Shown here: positions 53,116 to 62,702 of the stretch, piece after piece
Layout: the number at the start of each line of letters is the position of its first letter
Position numbering within the stretch: position 1 is the stretch's first letter
Source: an uncultured Lachnospiraceae bacterium
GTDB lineage: Bacteria; Bacillota; Clostridia; Lachnospirales; Lachnospiraceae
Assembly (NCBI GenBank): GCA_947564735.1
Contig: CANOEC010000005.1
Coordinates: 96,416 to 160,415, forward strand
Direction of reading: 5' to 3'
DNA: 64,000 nucleotides
The notes under the pieces: model-generated
What the model was told of the DNA's origin: nothing
Seen by the model: only the letters and a program-made list of their open reading frames with translations
Databases searched by the model: none
Position numbers and translations under genes: made by a program

Positions 53116-53279
53116 CTATCATACAAGAAAATCTGCTTCGCAGATTATCTTGGGAAGAACCTTCGGTTCTTCCACTTTTTGGCAGAATTTCCTATCATAC
53201 AAGAAAATCTGCTTCGCAGATTATCTTGGGAAGAACCTTCGGTTCTTCCACTTTTTGGCAGAATTTCCTATCATACAAG
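53116..53279. repeat. Tandem 76-bp hairpin repeat, 2.2 copies
   Basis: Two identical 76-bp units (53116-53191 and 53192-53267) and 12 bp of a third (53268-53279). Each unit holds hairpin A (AATCTGC TTC GCAGATT core, 13 bp with one mismatch), hairpin B (GGAAGAACC TTC GGTTCTTCC, 9 bp) and the tail GGCAGAATTTCCTATCA. The third copy overlaps the uppP stop codon. Related copies are at 13.6 and 23.1 kb. Confidence 0.95.
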
Positions 53280-54098
53280 CATAAAGTATAACAGCACTAC
53301 CACTCCAAGAATGATTCGATACCATCCGAACACCTTGAAATCATGCTTTTTGATATATCCCATCAGGAAACGTATCACCAGCACGGACACGATAAACGCC
53401 ACTATCATTCCTACCAGAAGAATGACTGCTTCCGCGCTCGTAAAATGAAATCCGAACTTCAAAATCTTCAGAAGGCTGGCGCCGAACATCACCGGAATCG
53501 CCAAGAAAAAGGTAAATTCCGCTGCAACCGTTCTGGATACCCCGATTAACAGCGCTCCCACAATCGTTGCCCCTGAACGGGATGTGCCGGGGAATACTGC
53601 CGCCAAGAGCTGGAACACCCCAATCATAAATGCAGTCTGATAGGTAATCTGTCCAAGCTCCGTAATCTTTGGCGAAACGTTTTGATTCCTGTTCTCCACT
53701 ACGATAAAAGCAATACCAAAAACAATCAACGCAATTGCCACACACCACGGATTATAAAACAAAGCGTCAAATACATCATCAAAGGCAAGCCCAATGACTG
53801 CTGCCGGCACGCACGCTGCCAGAATTTTAAACCAGAGCACAAAAATATCCTTCTGTATCACCGGCTTTTCCTTAAATCTGAACGGAAAAATTTTATTCCA
53901 GAACAACAGTACTACCGCCAATATTGCGCCAAGCTGTATCACCACCAGAAACATCTCCCAAAATTCCGGCGAAACGTCCAGCGTCACAAATTCATTGAGC
54001 AGAATCATATGCCCCGTACTGCTGACCGGAAGCCATTCCGTAATTCCCTCTACAATTCCAAACAAGACGGCTTTTAAGATTTCTATCACGCTAATCAT
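53271..54098 (-). CDS. uppP: Undecaprenyl-diphosphatase UppP (BacA)
   Basis: Recycles the wall lipid carrier by removing a phosphate from undecaprenyl diphosphate, and gives bacitracin tolerance. 275 residues with about eight membrane helices. The catalytic motifs are GIVEGITEWLPVSSTGHMIL near 14-33 and FPGTSRSGATIVGALLIGVS near 160-180. The stop codon lies in the first bases of the hairpin repeat. The ribosome site is weak. Confidence 0.95.
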   Translation of the reverse strand: MISVIEILKAVLFGIVEGITEWLPVSSTGHMILLNEFVTLDVSPEFWEMFLVVIQLGAILAVVLLFWNKIFPFRFKEKPVIQKDIFVLWFKILAACVPAAVIGLAFDDVFDALFYNPWCVAIALIVFGIAFIVVENRNQNVSPKITELGQITYQTAFMIGVFQLLAAVFPGTSRSGATIVGALLIGVSRTVAAEFTFFLAIPVMFGASLLKILKFGFHFTSAEAVILLVGMIVAFIVSVLVIRFLMGYIKKHDFKVFGWYRIILGVVVLLYFMLV

Positions 54099-54179
54099 AT
54101 GTCTTTCTTAACCTTTCTTTTGATTCCCCTGTTTTTCAATATATATACGCATACTATTATATAGAACCGGATTTAAACA

Positions 54180-55364
54180 TTAATACTCGTTTTTTACAAA
54201 TTTTCTAAACGCTTCTAAGGAGCGCTCCACCTTCTCTGTATCAATGCAGTATGCAAGTCGTATATAACCTTTAACGCCGAACGTATCGCTCGGCACTACA
54301 ATCAAGTCATACTTCTTTGCCTTCTCAGAAAAAGCAACGGCATCTTCCTCCAGCGCCTTCGGGAAAATATAGAATGTGCCGCCCGGTTTCACACACTCAA
54401 ATCCCAAATCAATGAGTTCCTTATATAATATGTTCATATTCGTCTCGTAGACCGACAAATCGGAGGTCAAGTCAAGCACCTGCGCCACGGCAAGCTGAAT
54501 GATGGAAGGCGGGCAGTTGTGACCCGTTCCTCTCGATATCTGGCTGCACATCGCGCTGATATACTCTGCATCTGTACACTCCGGATTCACCGCCACATAT
54601 CCGATACGCTCTCCCGGCAGCGATAAGGATTTCGAGAAGGAGTAGCAGGATAACGTATTGGCATAAAATTTGGACGGGTAAGGCGAATCCACGCCCGCAA
54701 ATACAATCTCCCTGTACGGTTCATCCGAAATCAGGAATATATCATGCCCGTATTGTGCCGCCTTATCCGTCATGATTCCGGCGAGCTTCCGTAATGTCTC
54801 CGCTGAATATACCATACCGGAAGGATTATTGGGCGTATTGATTAAGACAGCCGCCACCTTTTCGGTCAGCATTTCCTCAAACGCATCAAAATTAATCTGA
54901 AAACTCTTTGTGTCCGCAGGTACAACTTTTAATACTGCTCCCGTCAAGTTGATATAAGGTCCGTACTCCGGAAAATATGGTGCAAACGTAAGAATTTCAT
55001 CGCCCGGCTCACTCACACAGCGAACCGCATGTGCGATTGCTCCCGCCGCACCTGTTGTCATAAAAATATGATTGCCAGTATAGTGCATTCCAAATCTCCT
55101 GTTCAGGGACTCCGCCACCTTATCCCGCACCGCCGGAATGCCAAGGCTCTGGCTATAACCATGAAGTTCCATAGGATTACGGTTTTGCAGCATATCGATC
55201 ATCGTATCGGTAAACTGCTGCGGTGCCGGAACGGAAGGATTCCCCAGACTATAGTCAAACACATTTTCATAGCCGATTTCATTTCCCCTCTGTGTGGCAA
55301 ACTCCGATAACTGGCGGATTACCGACTTGCCCTGCAGCATATCTTTATACTTCTGTACAATCAT
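54180..55364 (-). CDS. Pyridoxal-phosphate aminotransferase (class I/II)
   Basis: 394 residues with a fold type I aminotransferase pattern: NPSVPAPQ, TTGAAGAIAHAVRC, INTPNNPSGMVYS, ISDEPYREIVFAG, the PLP-Lys in SFSKSLSLPGERIGYVA, and a C-terminal Arg in GYIRLAYC. The NPSVPAPQ start and NCPPSI stretch are common in Clostridia aspartate-aminotransferase-like enzymes. The donor and acceptor cannot be told from sequence. The start may be ATG at 55364 or TTG at 55373; both share the same AAGG / GGAG sites. Confidence 0.88.
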   Translation of the reverse strand: MIVQKYKDMLQGKSVIRQLSEFATQRGNEIGYENVFDYSLGNPSVPAPQQFTDTMIDMLQNRNPMELHGYSQSLGIPAVRDKVAESLNRRFGMHYTGNHIFMTTGAAGAIAHAVRCVSEPGDEILTFAPYFPEYGPYINLTGAVLKVVPADTKSFQINFDAFEEMLTEKVAAVLINTPNNPSGMVYSAETLRKLAGIMTDKAAQYGHDIFLISDEPYREIVFAGVDSPYPSKFYANTLSCYSFSKSLSLPGERIGYVAVNPECTDAEYISAMCSQISRGTGHNCPPSIIQLAVAQVLDLTSDLSVYETNMNILYKELIDLGFECVKPGGTFYIFPKALEEDAVAFSEKAKKYDLIVVPSDTFGVKGYIRLAYCIDTEKVERSLEAFRKFVKNEY

Positions 55365-55404
55365 TTTCTCCAACCTTGCCTTTCTTTTCCAGACTTCTAC
55401 TTAT

Positions 55405-57615
55405 TTATTTTGCCGTAAGGTGCAGCAGCCTGCCCTTGAAATCACCCCAGAGCGGCGGAATGTTGAGCCCTGCATAGTGCAAAGTGTCACCCTTATATTC
55501 CGTCTGTTTGATTTCCGGCCACTCCTGCGCATTGGCAATCACATACGTTTTCTCCGGGTCAAGTCCCGGAATATGGATGCGCCTGCTGTGGAAGTTCGGT
55601 CTGTTTAATACCTGAATGTATGTGACCAACGCTTCGCTCTTGTCCTTCGCAACCACTTCATAGCAGTCATAGAAATGATTATCCGCATAATGCGCGATAC
55701 GGTAGTAATCACCCTCACGCACCAAATCGTTATATTTGTGATACATGGCAACCTGCTGTGGAATCATGTTGCGGTCTGCCTCTGGAATCTTGGTCACATC
55801 CAGCTCATATCCGAATGTGCCTGCAAGCGCAACATAGCCTCTCGTCTCAAAAGGCGTTACCCTTCCAACCGTATGATTCGGACAGTCGGATACATGTGCG
55901 CCCATCGTAGACAACGGATAAATCATCGCCGTACCTGCCTGAATCGACAGACGTTCCACCGCATCGGCGTCATCAGAACACCATATCTGGGGACTGTAAT
56001 ATAACATACCCGCATCAAATCTGGCGCCACCGCCCGAACAGTTCTCAAGCAGCAGATGCGGAAACTCCTTCGTCATTCTGTCCTGTAACTCATAAACCGC
56101 CAGCACCTGTCTATGATATATTTCTCCCTGTCTGTCCGCCGGAAGCCCGTAGCTGCCCAAATCGCTGAGCTGTCTGTTCATATCCCATTTTACATACTCA
56201 ATGTTGGCGCTTCTAAGAACCGACGCTACCATCTCATATACATAATCCCTAACTTCTTTTCTTGTCAAATCAAGTACATACTGGTTCCGCGCAAGGCTTC
56301 CTGTCCTGCCGGGAATAGCGATTGCCCAGTCCGGATGTGCGCGGTATAAATCGGAGTCCGGTGAAATCATCTCCGGCTCGAACCAGATACCGAATTTCAT
56401 ACCCAGTTTGTTGACCTCGTCTACCAGATGTTTCAAGCCTCCACTCAGCTTGCTCTCGTTAACCTGCCAGTCTCCCAGACTGGAATTGTCATCGTTCCTA
56501 CGTCCGAACCATCCGTCATCCATGACAAGCATTTCAATTCCAAGCTCCGAAGCCTGCTTCGCAATCCCAAGCAGCTTCTCCGTATTGAAGTCAAAATAAG
56601 TCGCCTCCCAGTTATTAATCAGAATCGGGCGTTTCTTATCCTTGTATTCTCCGCGTATCAGATGCTTACGGTATAAATCATGGAAGCATCTGGTCATGCC
56701 GCCGATGCCGTCCGCCGAATAAACGCAGATAACCTCCGGTGCCTGAAAGCTTTCGCCCGGCTCCAGTTTCCAGCAGAAATGATAAGGATTAATTCCCATC
56801 ATGGCACGCATACCGCCGAATTGATTTTCCTCAATCTGCGCCATGAAGTTGCCGGAATACACAAAGTTCATCGCATAGATGTCACCGCTTTCCTCCGTAG
56901 TCGTATTCTTTTTCCACGCCATAAACGGATGTTCCTGATGGCTTGATTCTCCCCTGATTGAAGACACGCTCTGTTTGCCTTTCATGACCGGACGCGTCTG
57001 AATCGCACGCTCCCTCGCCCAAGAACCGTGCAGCGTAATCATCTCATAATCATCGTTATCCATATCCATACATGCTGACAATACCTTAGTCAGATAAATC
57101 GCTTCGTCAGCACGATTCACAATCTTAACACTTCTTGCTATCGCATCGCTGTCTGCAAAAATACTGTAAGACAACAGCACCTGCAATCCCAAAAATTTGT
57201 CCTCACAGGTCAGTTCCAGCGTCATGCACTCCTTGTCTCCTCCAAAAGTCGCCGGAAGCCCCTCAAGCGCTTCCTTGCCATCATAGATTCTGTGGGAAAC
57301 ATAAGACAGCGATACGCCACTGTGTCCGCCCATCGTCCGCACTTCCAGCGTGCCTTCCCTGTAATCACCCAATCCGTTCCCCGTATACTCCATCGGAAAC
57401 GTATCTAAGAAAGAAGTCCTATCCCTGTTATTCTGCGACGGTACAAACGGCGCCTCCGCCGTGCGCATCAGATATACCAGATTATCCTCTGTCAGTTTCC
57501 TTCCATAATAAATGTGTCCGATAAAATTGTCCTCGTCCACGATACCGATGCAGTAGCTTGTATGCTCCGTATCCAATTTAAAAACTCTGTTCCCTTCATT
57601 GTAGCTGATATTCAT
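55405..57615 (-). CDS. Alpha-galactosidase, glycoside hydrolase family 36
   Basis: Cleaves alpha-1,6-galactose from raffinose-type sugars. 736 residues with the GH36 layout: an N-terminal beta domain, then a TIM barrel with VMDDGWFGRRNDDNSSLGDW. The nucleophile Asp lies in YVKWDMNRQLS and the acid/base Asp in WCSDDADAVERLS. There is no signal peptide, so it is cytoplasmic. The ATG at 57615 has AAGGAG upstream. No transporter or regulator of a galactoside operon is adjacent. Its promoter is back-to-back with that of the GT39-like gene. Confidence 0.95.
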   Translation of the reverse strand: MNISYNEGNRVFKLDTEHTSYCIGIVDEDNFIGHIYYGRKLTEDNLVYLMRTAEAPFVPSQNNRDRTSFLDTFPMEYTGNGLGDYREGTLEVRTMGGHSGVSLSYVSHRIYDGKEALEGLPATFGGDKECMTLELTCEDKFLGLQVLLSYSIFADSDAIARSVKIVNRADEAIYLTKVLSACMDMDNDDYEMITLHGSWARERAIQTRPVMKGKQSVSSIRGESSHQEHPFMAWKKNTTTEESGDIYAMNFVYSGNFMAQIEENQFGGMRAMMGINPYHFCWKLEPGESFQAPEVICVYSADGIGGMTRCFHDLYRKHLIRGEYKDKKRPILINNWEATYFDFNTEKLLGIAKQASELGIEMLVMDDGWFGRRNDDNSSLGDWQVNESKLSGGLKHLVDEVNKLGMKFGIWFEPEMISPDSDLYRAHPDWAIAIPGRTGSLARNQYVLDLTRKEVRDYVYEMVASVLRSANIEYVKWDMNRQLSDLGSYGLPADRQGEIYHRQVLAVYELQDRMTKEFPHLLLENCSGGGARFDAGMLYYSPQIWCSDDADAVERLSIQAGTAMIYPLSTMGAHVSDCPNHTVGRVTPFETRGYVALAGTFGYELDVTKIPEADRNMIPQQVAMYHKYNDLVREGDYYRIAHYADNHFYDCYEVVAKDKSEALVTYIQVLNRPNFHSRRIHIPGLDPEKTYVIANAQEWPEIKQTEYKGDTLHYAGLNIPPLWGDFKGRLLHLTAK

Positions 57616-57710
57616 GCCTATTCTCCTTCTTCTGAACACGTTTTTCTAGTTTCAGCGTTGCCGCTGCTTCGTCTATTTCCTCCGTAAGACTGTCCGCCTT
57701 TCTACACAAT

Positions 57711-57739
57711 AGTATATGACATTATCGCTATGCCAGCAA
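57711..57739 (-). promoter_or_regulatory. Predicted promoter of the alpha-galactosidase gene
   Basis: TTGCTG (57734-57739), a 17-bp spacer and TATACT (57711-57716). No clear catabolite-control box was seen. Confidence 0.5.
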
Positions 57740-57775
57740 TATACTTTGGAATACTTTGGCAAATACTTTTCATTG

Positions 57776-57804
57776 TTGACTTACAAGCATCTCTAATCTA
57801 CAAT
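57776..57804 (+). promoter_or_regulatory. Promoter of the GT39-like gene
   Basis: TTGACT (57776-57781), a 17-bp spacer and TACAAT (57799-57804). Three copies of ATACTTT (57741, 57751, 57763) lie just upstream. Confidence 0.7.
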
Positions 57805-57864
57805 AAAATAAAATTTTCTTTAGGTACTTCTATAATCTTAATCAATAATAAGGAGCATTTTTAT

Positions 57865-59307
57865 ATGAGAATAATACCCTCCCCCGAAAGATTTTTAGCC
57901 AAGAGCCGCCAAGAGCAAAATGATTCTCACTTCATATTTTTAATTTTAATTCTGTTTTCTATCATGATATTTTCTCTATGCTTTCAAGACACTATCAACT
58001 ATGACGAATACTTTAGTATGCAATGGTGCCGTCTAAATTATAAAGACTTAATGCATACATTAGTCTCCGATGTTCATCCACCATTATATTATCTGCTTTT
58101 AAAACCGATTATCAATCTTACGAATGAAAATATGTTCTACGCAAGGATATTATCCGCCATTATGACAATAACCCTACTGTGGTCAGGCACTCTTTTTTTA
58201 TTACATCATTTTGGCAAAAAATCAGCTCTCTTTTATGCTTGTTTTCTTTATCTGAATCCGTTTATGGTACAGAAAGCAACTGAAATCCGCATGTATATGC
58301 TTGCCAGTGCCTTTACTATTGCAAGCGGAATTTTATCTTATTACATTTTAAAAAAGACTTGTAAAAAGCATTGGTTCTGGTTTACACTTTCAAGTCTGGC
58401 AGCCGCCTATACCCATTACTACGCTTTGTTGGTTATGTGTTTTTTATACGCAGGAATCATTCTGTACTTTATTTGTACGAAAAATAAAAAAGGTATCATC
58501 TCTTGGCTAATCTGTGCGTTTTGCACAATTGTCGGCTATCTTCCTTGGTTTCCGATTGCCTTAAACCAACTGTTTGCCGTCAATGCCGGCTATTGGATAG
58601 ACACCCCGACTTCCAGATTGGCTCCTCTACGGGAGTTGTTTTACAGTGCTATTCCGCATTCGGAACACATATATCTTGGTACAATCGTACTTTTAATAAT
58701 ATTGGCATTCATCCGTTTTATCAAGGAAAAAGATGTTGAAAGCTATTGGACATTGATGTGCTGCAGCGCCCTATGCGGAATTATGCTTTTTTCCATATGG
58801 TATGCTTCACATATCCGCCCTATTTTGGTCAGCCGCTATCTAATCATGGCAATGTGCCTCTGTATTCTAGGAATCAGCTATATGACTCGCTTTCTGCATA
58901 AATATATTGTAATACTACTGTGTTTTTTCTGTATCCTTGTCGGCAGTATACGTTATCAATCCATATTTCGTACACAAGCCAATCGAATTACTACGAAAAC
59001 AGTTCAATTTATCACAGAAAAAAGTTCTCCCGATGACCAGATTATCTATGTAAATGACGGGTACGGCTATCTTGCCCACTGTGTAGAATACTATTTTCCC
59101 AACATAGAATACACGGGAATAGAAAAAAACGCTCTCAGTAAATTAGATGCAATCATCTCCGAAAGTAATGGCTCCGTCTGGTTCTTAGATGACAATGAAT
59201 ACATGGAACCTGCATTGGCAGATACGTTAAGTTCTACCGTCATAAACTGGGGTTCTTATGGTTTTGGCTCCACCGGCTTTGATCTTTATGAATTTTATAA
59301 AGAATAG
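57865..59307 (+). CDS. GT39-like membrane glycosyltransferase
   Basis: 480 residues with about eleven membrane helices. The first loop, NYDEYFSMQWCRLNYKDLMH and VSDVHPPLYY, holds the acidic and His residues of the ArnT/PMT-type (GT39/GT83) superfamily, which move a sugar from a polyprenyl carrier. The acceptor is unknown. The ATG at 57865 has AAGGAG upstream; the longer open frame to 57730 includes the promoter. The gene is AT-rich with many AAA and TTT codons and lies on the plus strand among minus-strand genes, so lateral gain is possible. Confidence 0.8.
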   Translation: MRIIPSPERFLAKSRQEQNDSHFIFLILILFSIMIFSLCFQDTINYDEYFSMQWCRLNYKDLMHTLVSDVHPPLYYLLLKPIINLTNENMFYARILSAIMTITLLWSGTLFLLHHFGKKSALFYACFLYLNPFMVQKATEIRMYMLASAFTIASGILSYYILKKTCKKHWFWFTLSSLAAAYTHYYALLVMCFLYAGIILYFICTKNKKGIISWLICAFCTIVGYLPWFPIALNQLFAVNAGYWIDTPTSRLAPLRELFYSAIPHSEHIYLGTIVLLIILAFIRFIKEKDVESYWTLMCCSALCGIMLFSIWYASHIRPILVSRYLIMAMCLCILGISYMTRFLHKYIVILLCFFCILVGSIRYQSIFRTQANRITTKTVQFITEKSSPDDQIIYVNDGYGYLAHCVEYYFPNIEYTGIEKNALSKLDAIISESNGSVWFLDDNEYMEPALADTLSSTVINWGSYGFGSTGFDLYEFYKE

Positions 59308-59510
59308 GAAATTCTTTATAAAATACTTTAATTTCGGAAAAAAAGTGGTACAATATCCACTGTCGGCATGAAAATGGTATGCCCAGATTAAGATGCAGAA
59401 ATGCAGATAATATTACCCAGATAGAACAATAACCAGATTTATTATGAGATTTGAGATTCCGCAGAGCGGAATCATGGCGGTTAGTGTGAAGAAGGCAGGT
59501 CGAATTTACT

Positions 59511-60494
59511 ATGAGTATTACAGTCGTATTACAACAGATGGTCATGATTTTTGTATTAATCGGCGTCGGACTACTACTATATAAGAAGAAAATGTTGTCA
59601 GAAATGACATCCAAGCAGCTTTCCGGCATTATCGTCAACGTGACAAATCCGGCGCTCCTTATCTGTTCTGCCTTTCAGGAGGGTCCCAAGGTATCCGTCC
59701 CGGAGCTTGGAATGGCGCTTTTATTCTTTCTATTTGTCTACGCCATACTGATTGTGGTCAGCTTCTTGATACCCCGCATTCTGCGGGTCCCGAACATGTA
59801 TCATTATTCCTACCAGATGCTGACCATCTTCGGCAACGTCGGATTTATCGGCATCCCGCTGGCTTCCGCCGTGCTGGGCGCCGAATCTTTGATTTTTGTA
59901 TCCATTTATAACTTGATTTTTAATATATTGATTTACACCTTTGGATTATCTCTGCTGCAAAAGGCAGAAGCAAAACAGCTTGCAGCTCAGTCTGCAGCAA
60001 CCGAATCCGCAACGCAGCGCGCAAATTCCGACGCCACAGCCGCTTCTCCCCTTTGGAAAAAGCTCGTGAATGCCGGAACCATCTCCGCTGCCGCAACAAT
60101 TATTTTTTATCTGTGCGATTTTCAAGTTCCATCCATCGTCCCGTCCACGCTCAACTATATGGGACAGGCAACCACGCTGTTATCCATGCTCGTGTTAGGA
60201 GCCTCCGTCGCACAAATGACTCCCAAAGATATATTTTCCCATCCGAAGCTCTATGGATTTACACTGCTAAGACAGATTCTGGTCCCAATCGGCTGCGTTC
60301 TGTTACTGCGCCCTTTCATACAGAATCCTCTGGTTCTAAATACAATGGCGCTTATGCTCGCTGTTCCCGCCGGTAACATGCCGCTCATGCTCTCCAAGCA
60401 GCTTCATGTTGAGACTGACACCATCGCGCAGGGAATTATTCTGACCACTATCTTAAGCCTTGTGACCATTCCGATTGTAAGCTTATGCCTCTAA
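59511..60494 (+). CDS. AEC family transporter
   Basis: 327 residues with about ten membrane helices in two halves, of the auxin-efflux-carrier (AEC) family. The N-terminal half contains NPALLICSAF and NVGFIGIPLASAVLG. The C-terminal half contains LVLGASVAQM and LAVPAGNMPLML. A Gln/Ala/Ser-rich cytoplasmic linker separates the halves (about 145-180). The substrate is probably an organic acid or malate-like anion; sequence cannot decide. The stop overlaps the pyk stop. The 203-bp gap upstream shows no clear terminator. Confidence 0.88.
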   Translation: MSITVVLQQMVMIFVLIGVGLLLYKKKMLSEMTSKQLSGIIVNVTNPALLICSAFQEGPKVSVPELGMALLFFLFVYAILIVVSFLIPRILRVPNMYHYSYQMLTIFGNVGFIGIPLASAVLGAESLIFVSIYNLIFNILIYTFGLSLLQKAEAKQLAAQSAATESATQRANSDATAASPLWKKLVNAGTISAAATIIFYLCDFQVPSIVPSTLNYMGQATTLLSMLVLGASVAQMTPKDIFSHPKLYGFTLLRQILVPIGCVLLLRPFIQNPLVLNTMALMLAVPAGNMPLMLSKQLHVETDTIAQGIILTTILSLVTIPIVSLCL

Positions 60495-61906
60495 ACAATC
60501 TGCACCTTCATCATATTGGTGGTGCCTGAAACACCCATCGGCACGCCCGAAGTGATGACCGTCAAATCGCCCTTCTCTAACAGCTTCATCTTCTCAGCCG
60601 CTTGAATCGCTCTGTCAAAAAGATTGAACACTTCTTTTTCTTCCTTAATCAAAAGCGGCGTCACACCCCAAGTCAGCGACAACTGCCTGCATACTTTCTC
60701 TGTGGTTGCACAACTGATAATATCACTCATAGGACGGTATCTGGAAATCATTCTCGCCGACCTGCCCGACTTGGTGACTGTCACAATCGCCTTGGCGTTC
60801 AGGTCAAGCGCCGTCGTGCATGTGGCATGACAGATTGCATCCGTGATATCTGGCTGTGTGCTTCGCTCATTCTGGAAGAAACGTTTCCGGTAGTCCACAT
60901 CCTGTTCCGTGCGCTCCGCAATACGAACCATCGTCCTTACCGCCTCTACCGGATAAGCGCCCGCCGCCGTCTCGCCGGACAACATAATCGCACTCGTGCC
61001 GTCATAAACCGCATTGGCAATATCTGTTGTCTCCGCCCTCGTAGGTCGCGGGTTCTTAATCATGGACTCTAACATCTGCGTCGCCGTAATGACCTGCTTG
61101 CCGGTGCGATAAACCTTCTTGATGATTTTCTTCTGAATGACCGGCACTTCCTCGTAGGGAATTTCTACGCCCATATCGCCCCGCGCGACCATGATACCGT
61201 CGGATACCTCTATGATATCGTCAATATTCGCAACGCCCTGCGCATTTTCTATCTTAGAAATAATACGGATATTTTCGCCGCCATTTTTATGAAGCAGCTT
61301 ACGAAGCTGTATGATATCTTCTTTCTTCTGGACAAAAGAAGCCGCGATAAAATCAACGTCCTGCTCGATTCCAAACAAAATGTCCTCCCTGTCTTTATCA
61401 CTGATATAAGGCATGGACAAATCCACATCGGGCACATTGACACCTTTATGATTGGACACGATACCACCGTTGATGACACGACAGACGATATTGCTCTTAT
61501 CTACCTTTTCCACCTTCATCTCTATCAGACCATCGTCAATCAATACGCGCATTCCCTCTTCCAAATCCTCATAGAGACGATTGTACGTCACGCTCACAAT
61601 GTCCTTGGTTCCTTCCACTTCCTCTGAAGTCAGCGTAAACAACTGCCCTTCCTCCAGAGTCACTTTGCCTTCTTTGAAGTTTTTCACACGCACCTCCGGT
61701 CCCTTTGTATCTAATAAAATAGCAACCGGTCTGCCCACCTCCTTGCGGAGCTTTTTCACCATATCCATTCTTTTCTTATGGTCCTCATAGGTTCCGTGGG
61801 AAAAATTGCACCGCGCAACATTCATTCCCTCTATCATCATCTGTTTCAATACTTCCTCATTGTCTGTTGACGGACCAAGCGTACATACAATTTTTGTTTT
61901 TCTCAT
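60491..61906 (-). CDS. pyk: Pyruvate kinase
   Basis: Last ATP-forming step of glycolysis. 471 residues, the short form without a C-terminal PEP-utiliser domain. Motifs are TKIVCTLGPSTDNEE, NFSHGTYEDHKKR, LLDTKGPEVRV, the active-site IISKIENAQGV, ARGDMGVEIP and ATQMLESMI. AGGAG lies 12 bp before the ATG. It is convergent with the AEC gene, with overlapping stop codons and no room for a terminator between them. Confidence 0.97.
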   Translation of the reverse strand: MRKTKIVCTLGPSTDNEEVLKQMMIEGMNVARCNFSHGTYEDHKKRMDMVKKLRKEVGRPVAILLDTKGPEVRVKNFKEGKVTLEEGQLFTLTSEEVEGTKDIVSVTYNRLYEDLEEGMRVLIDDGLIEMKVEKVDKSNIVCRVINGGIVSNHKGVNVPDVDLSMPYISDKDREDILFGIEQDVDFIAASFVQKKEDIIQLRKLLHKNGGENIRIISKIENAQGVANIDDIIEVSDGIMVARGDMGVEIPYEEVPVIQKKIIKKVYRTGKQVITATQMLESMIKNPRPTRAETTDIANAVYDGTSAIMLSGETAAGAYPVEAVRTMVRIAERTEQDVDYRKRFFQNERSTQPDITDAICHATCTTALDLNAKAIVTVTKSGRSARMISRYRPMSDIISCATTEKVCRQLSLTWGVTPLLIKEEKEVFNLFDRAIQAAEKMKLLEKGDLTVITSGVPMGVSGTTNMMKVQIV

Positions 61907-62004
61907 TATTATATTAAGCTCCTTTCTCAGTCTGTGATATTTGCGTCGGTTATCTGTTCCTATTTTATGCCAAGATGCTGCATTTTAAACGAATGACAGT
62001 TTTT

Positions 62005-62616
62005 CTATTTATAATCCTCTACATCAAACTCCTGTTGTTTATAATAATATTTTCTATCTTCTTCTGTAATTTTGCGTATAACCCTGCACGGATTGCCAAC
62101 CGCAATACTCCAATCCGGAATATCCTTTGTCACAACGCTTCCCCCGCCAATCACAACATTATCTCCGATTGTAACTCCGGGCATAATAACCGTATTACCT
62201 CCAAGCCATACATTATCCCCAATTGTAACGGGAATACCATATTCATATCCACTGTTCCGGCTGTCCGGATGAACCGGATGTCCCGCCGTATAAATAGACA
62301 CATTGGGGGCTATCTGCGCATTTTTTCCAATTGTCACTTTTCCCACATCAAGAACGGTAAAATTATAATTGGCAAAAAAATTCTCGCCCACTTCTATATT
62401 CCACCCATAATCACAATGAAACGGAGCTTCAATAAAGACATTCTCACCCGTTTTGCCCAGCAGGCTTTTTAACATTTCGGGAACCTTGTTCCGCTCATCG
62501 GGGTGCAGCAGATTAAAATCGTATATTTTTTTCTTACATTCCAGTCTTTCTTCCTCAAGTCCGTCCAGCCACGCTTTGTATGGCAAACCTGCAAGCATTC
62601 TCTCTTTCTGATTCAT
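62005..62616 (-). CDS. Sugar O-acetyltransferase (LacA/Maa type hexapeptide)
   Basis: 203-residue left-handed beta-helix acetyltransferase. The N-terminal MAC domain has ERMLAGLPYKAWLDGLEEER. Hexapeptide repeats follow (APNVSIYTAGHPVHPDSR with the catalytic His, GDNVWLGGNTVIMPGVTIG, AVGNPCRVIR). The family acetylates maltose, glucose or galactosides with acetyl-CoA. AGGAGG precedes the ATG. Confidence 0.92.
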   Translation of the reverse strand: MNQKERMLAGLPYKAWLDGLEEERLECKKKIYDFNLLHPDERNKVPEMLKSLLGKTGENVFIEAPFHCDYGWNIEVGENFFANYNFTVLDVGKVTIGKNAQIAPNVSIYTAGHPVHPDSRNSGYEYGIPVTIGDNVWLGGNTVIMPGVTIGDNVVIGGGSVVTKDIPDWSIAVGNPCRVIRKITEEDRKYYYKQQEFDVEDYK

Positions 62617-62702
62617 AGCTAAGTTCCTCCTAAAATTTATTGTTTATTAATTAACCTTAGAACATCCCAAACTCTTACGATGACTGAAAGTTTCAAGGGT
62701 GC

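Noticed and set aside
53116..53279. CRISPR-like array
   Set aside because: The repeats are contiguous, without spacers, and each unit is two hairpins; no cas genes are present.
59305..59330. Additional hairpin repeat after the GT39-like gene
   Set aside because: Only the short tail TAGGAAATTC matches; no hairpin A or B follows, so it is mentioned but not annotated as a copy.
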